Assembly: GCA_003223115.1 (NCBI GenBank) | Contig: QHXW01000256.1 | Location: 1 to 35,705, forward strand | Length of the DNA stretch: 35,705 nucleotides | Direction of reading: 5' to 3' | Source: Acidobacteriota bacterium | GTDB taxonomy: Bacteria > Acidobacteriota > Terriglobia > Bryobacterales > Bryobacteraceae | In this document: positions 35,218-35,705 of the stretch, piece by piece | Numbering within the stretch: the first letter of the stretch is position 1 | How the letters are laid out: the number at the start of each line of letters is the position of its first letter | Position numbers and translations under genes: made by a program | The notes under the pieces: generated by a model | The model's input: the letters and a program-made list of their open reading frames with translations, nothing else | What the model was told of the DNA's origin: nothing | Database searches by the model: none

Positions 35218-35705
35218 ATGGCCTACACGGACCTGCGCGATTTCATTCTGCGGCTCGAAAAAGAGGGCGAGCTAAAACGCATTCCAATCGAAGTGGACCC
35301 GGTACTCGAGATCGCGGAGTTCGCAGATCGCTCGGTGAAGTCGGGTGGACCGGCACTGTTGTTCGAACGGCCTAAAGGCTCCAACATTCCAGTTTTCATT
35401 AACGGATACGCCAGCATGCGGCGCATGGAACTGGCGCTCGAGGTCAATTCCGTCGAGGACGTGGCCCAGCGCATTGCCGAGTATCTGGAAATGCGCATGC
35501 CCGAAGGGTTGATCGGCAAGATCAAGATGCTGCCGAAGCTGGCGGAGATGGGCTCGTTCTTCCCCAAAACAGTGAGCAAAGGGCCGTGCCAAGAGAACAT
35601 CAAGCACGACGGATTTTCGCTGCTGGATTATCCAGTGCTGAAGTGCTGGCCCGAGGATGGCGGACGCTTCATCACGCTGCCGCTGGTGTTCTCTCGCAAT
35701 CCCGA
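35218..35705 (+). CDS. UbiD-family decarboxylase (partial, N-terminal part)
   Basis: The frame begins at the ATG at 35218 and runs off the window after 162 codons. The N-terminal UbiD text is clear: MAYTDLRDFILRLEKEGELK, RIPIEVDPVLEIAEFADR, GGPALLFERPKGSNIPVFIN and later LDYPVLKCWPEDGGRFITLP. UbiD enzymes use prenylated FMN to decarboxylate aromatic or unsaturated acids; in bacteria the commonest role is 4-hydroxy-3-polyprenylbenzoate or a menaquinone-precursor step. Which one cannot be told from this part. It is divergent from fabG. Confidence 0.92.
   Translation, partial: MAYTDLRDFILRLEKEGELKRIPIEVDPVLEIAEFADRSVKSGGPALLFERPKGSNIPVFINGYASMRRMELALEVNSVEDVAQRIAEYLEMRMPEGLIGKIKMLPKLAEMGSFFPKTVSKGPCQENIKHDGFSLLDYPVLKCWPEDGGRFITLPLVFSRNP

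Noticed and set aside
1-35705. CRISPR arrays, complete insertion sequences or prophage
   Set aside because: No regularly spaced repeats, transposase, integrase or phage structural genes were found. The only repeats are short ones noted separately.

Overview
The window looks like chromosomal DNA of an Acidobacteriota bacterium, most probably of the Solibacter/Bryobacter type. The reasons are high GC, Tat-exported Gfo/Idh/MocA and sulfatase-fold proteins, a DUF6599-like protein, UPF0182, leucine-rich-repeat exoproteins, and a large share of secreted or decayed accessory genes. This placement is inferred from gene content; no rRNA is present.

Layout. Positions 1-728 (-) hold the N-terminal part of a secreted PQQ beta-propeller dehydrogenase. 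Positions 0.96-5.0 kb are a decaying accessory block: a frameshifted CPBP protease (+), then on the minus strand a complete ECF42-type stress module (alpha/beta hydrolase, two YCII/DGPF proteins, ECF42 sigma factor). Only one gene of that module is indel-free, yet two copies of a matching ECF promoter survive. Positions 5.2-10.6 kb carry a YjbR-like protein, a Tat-exported oxidoreductase, a frameshifted RelA/SpoT-domain gene with a small partner, an SRPBCC protein, and an exported nitrilase-family hydrolase followed by an acetamidase/formamidase. Positions 10.65-13.6 kb (-) encode two exported LRR proteins built from three related modules, divergent from a solitary nuoA. Positions 14.0-16.8 kb (-) hold a class V aminotransferase and a sulfatase-fold protein whose active-site residues are nearly all replaced. 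A tRNA with anticodon CAT lies at 16,958-17,034, followed by two small secreted proteins and a large UPF0182 membrane protein.

Positions 20.9-22.3 kb contain a long non-coding region, a ribbon-helix-helix-like regulator and the stump of a polysaccharide-export gene. Next come a cupin and a DUF3179 membrane protein. The DUF3179 reading frame is interrupted only by a TGA exactly where the first Cys of a CxxC motif is expected, and a hairpin resembling a bacterial SECIS follows at once. This candidate selenoprotein is the most interesting item in the window. secA, a DUF6599-like protein, a candidate sRNA with its own promoter and terminator, and RNase J follow.

Positions 30.3-33.5 kb hold hicB with a frameshifted hicA, then a selenium-binding-protein/methanethiol-oxidase homologue overlapping a His-rich membrane protein, the latter pair flanked by short direct repeats. 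The window ends with a coiled-coil protein, a VOC gene with an amber stop, fabG and the start of a UbiD-family decarboxylase.

The long housekeeping genes (secA, UPF0182, rnj, nuoA, fabG) are free of indels, whereas accessory genes carry many. Genuine pseudogenization is therefore more likely than poor sequence quality, but that cannot be proved from the sequence alone.
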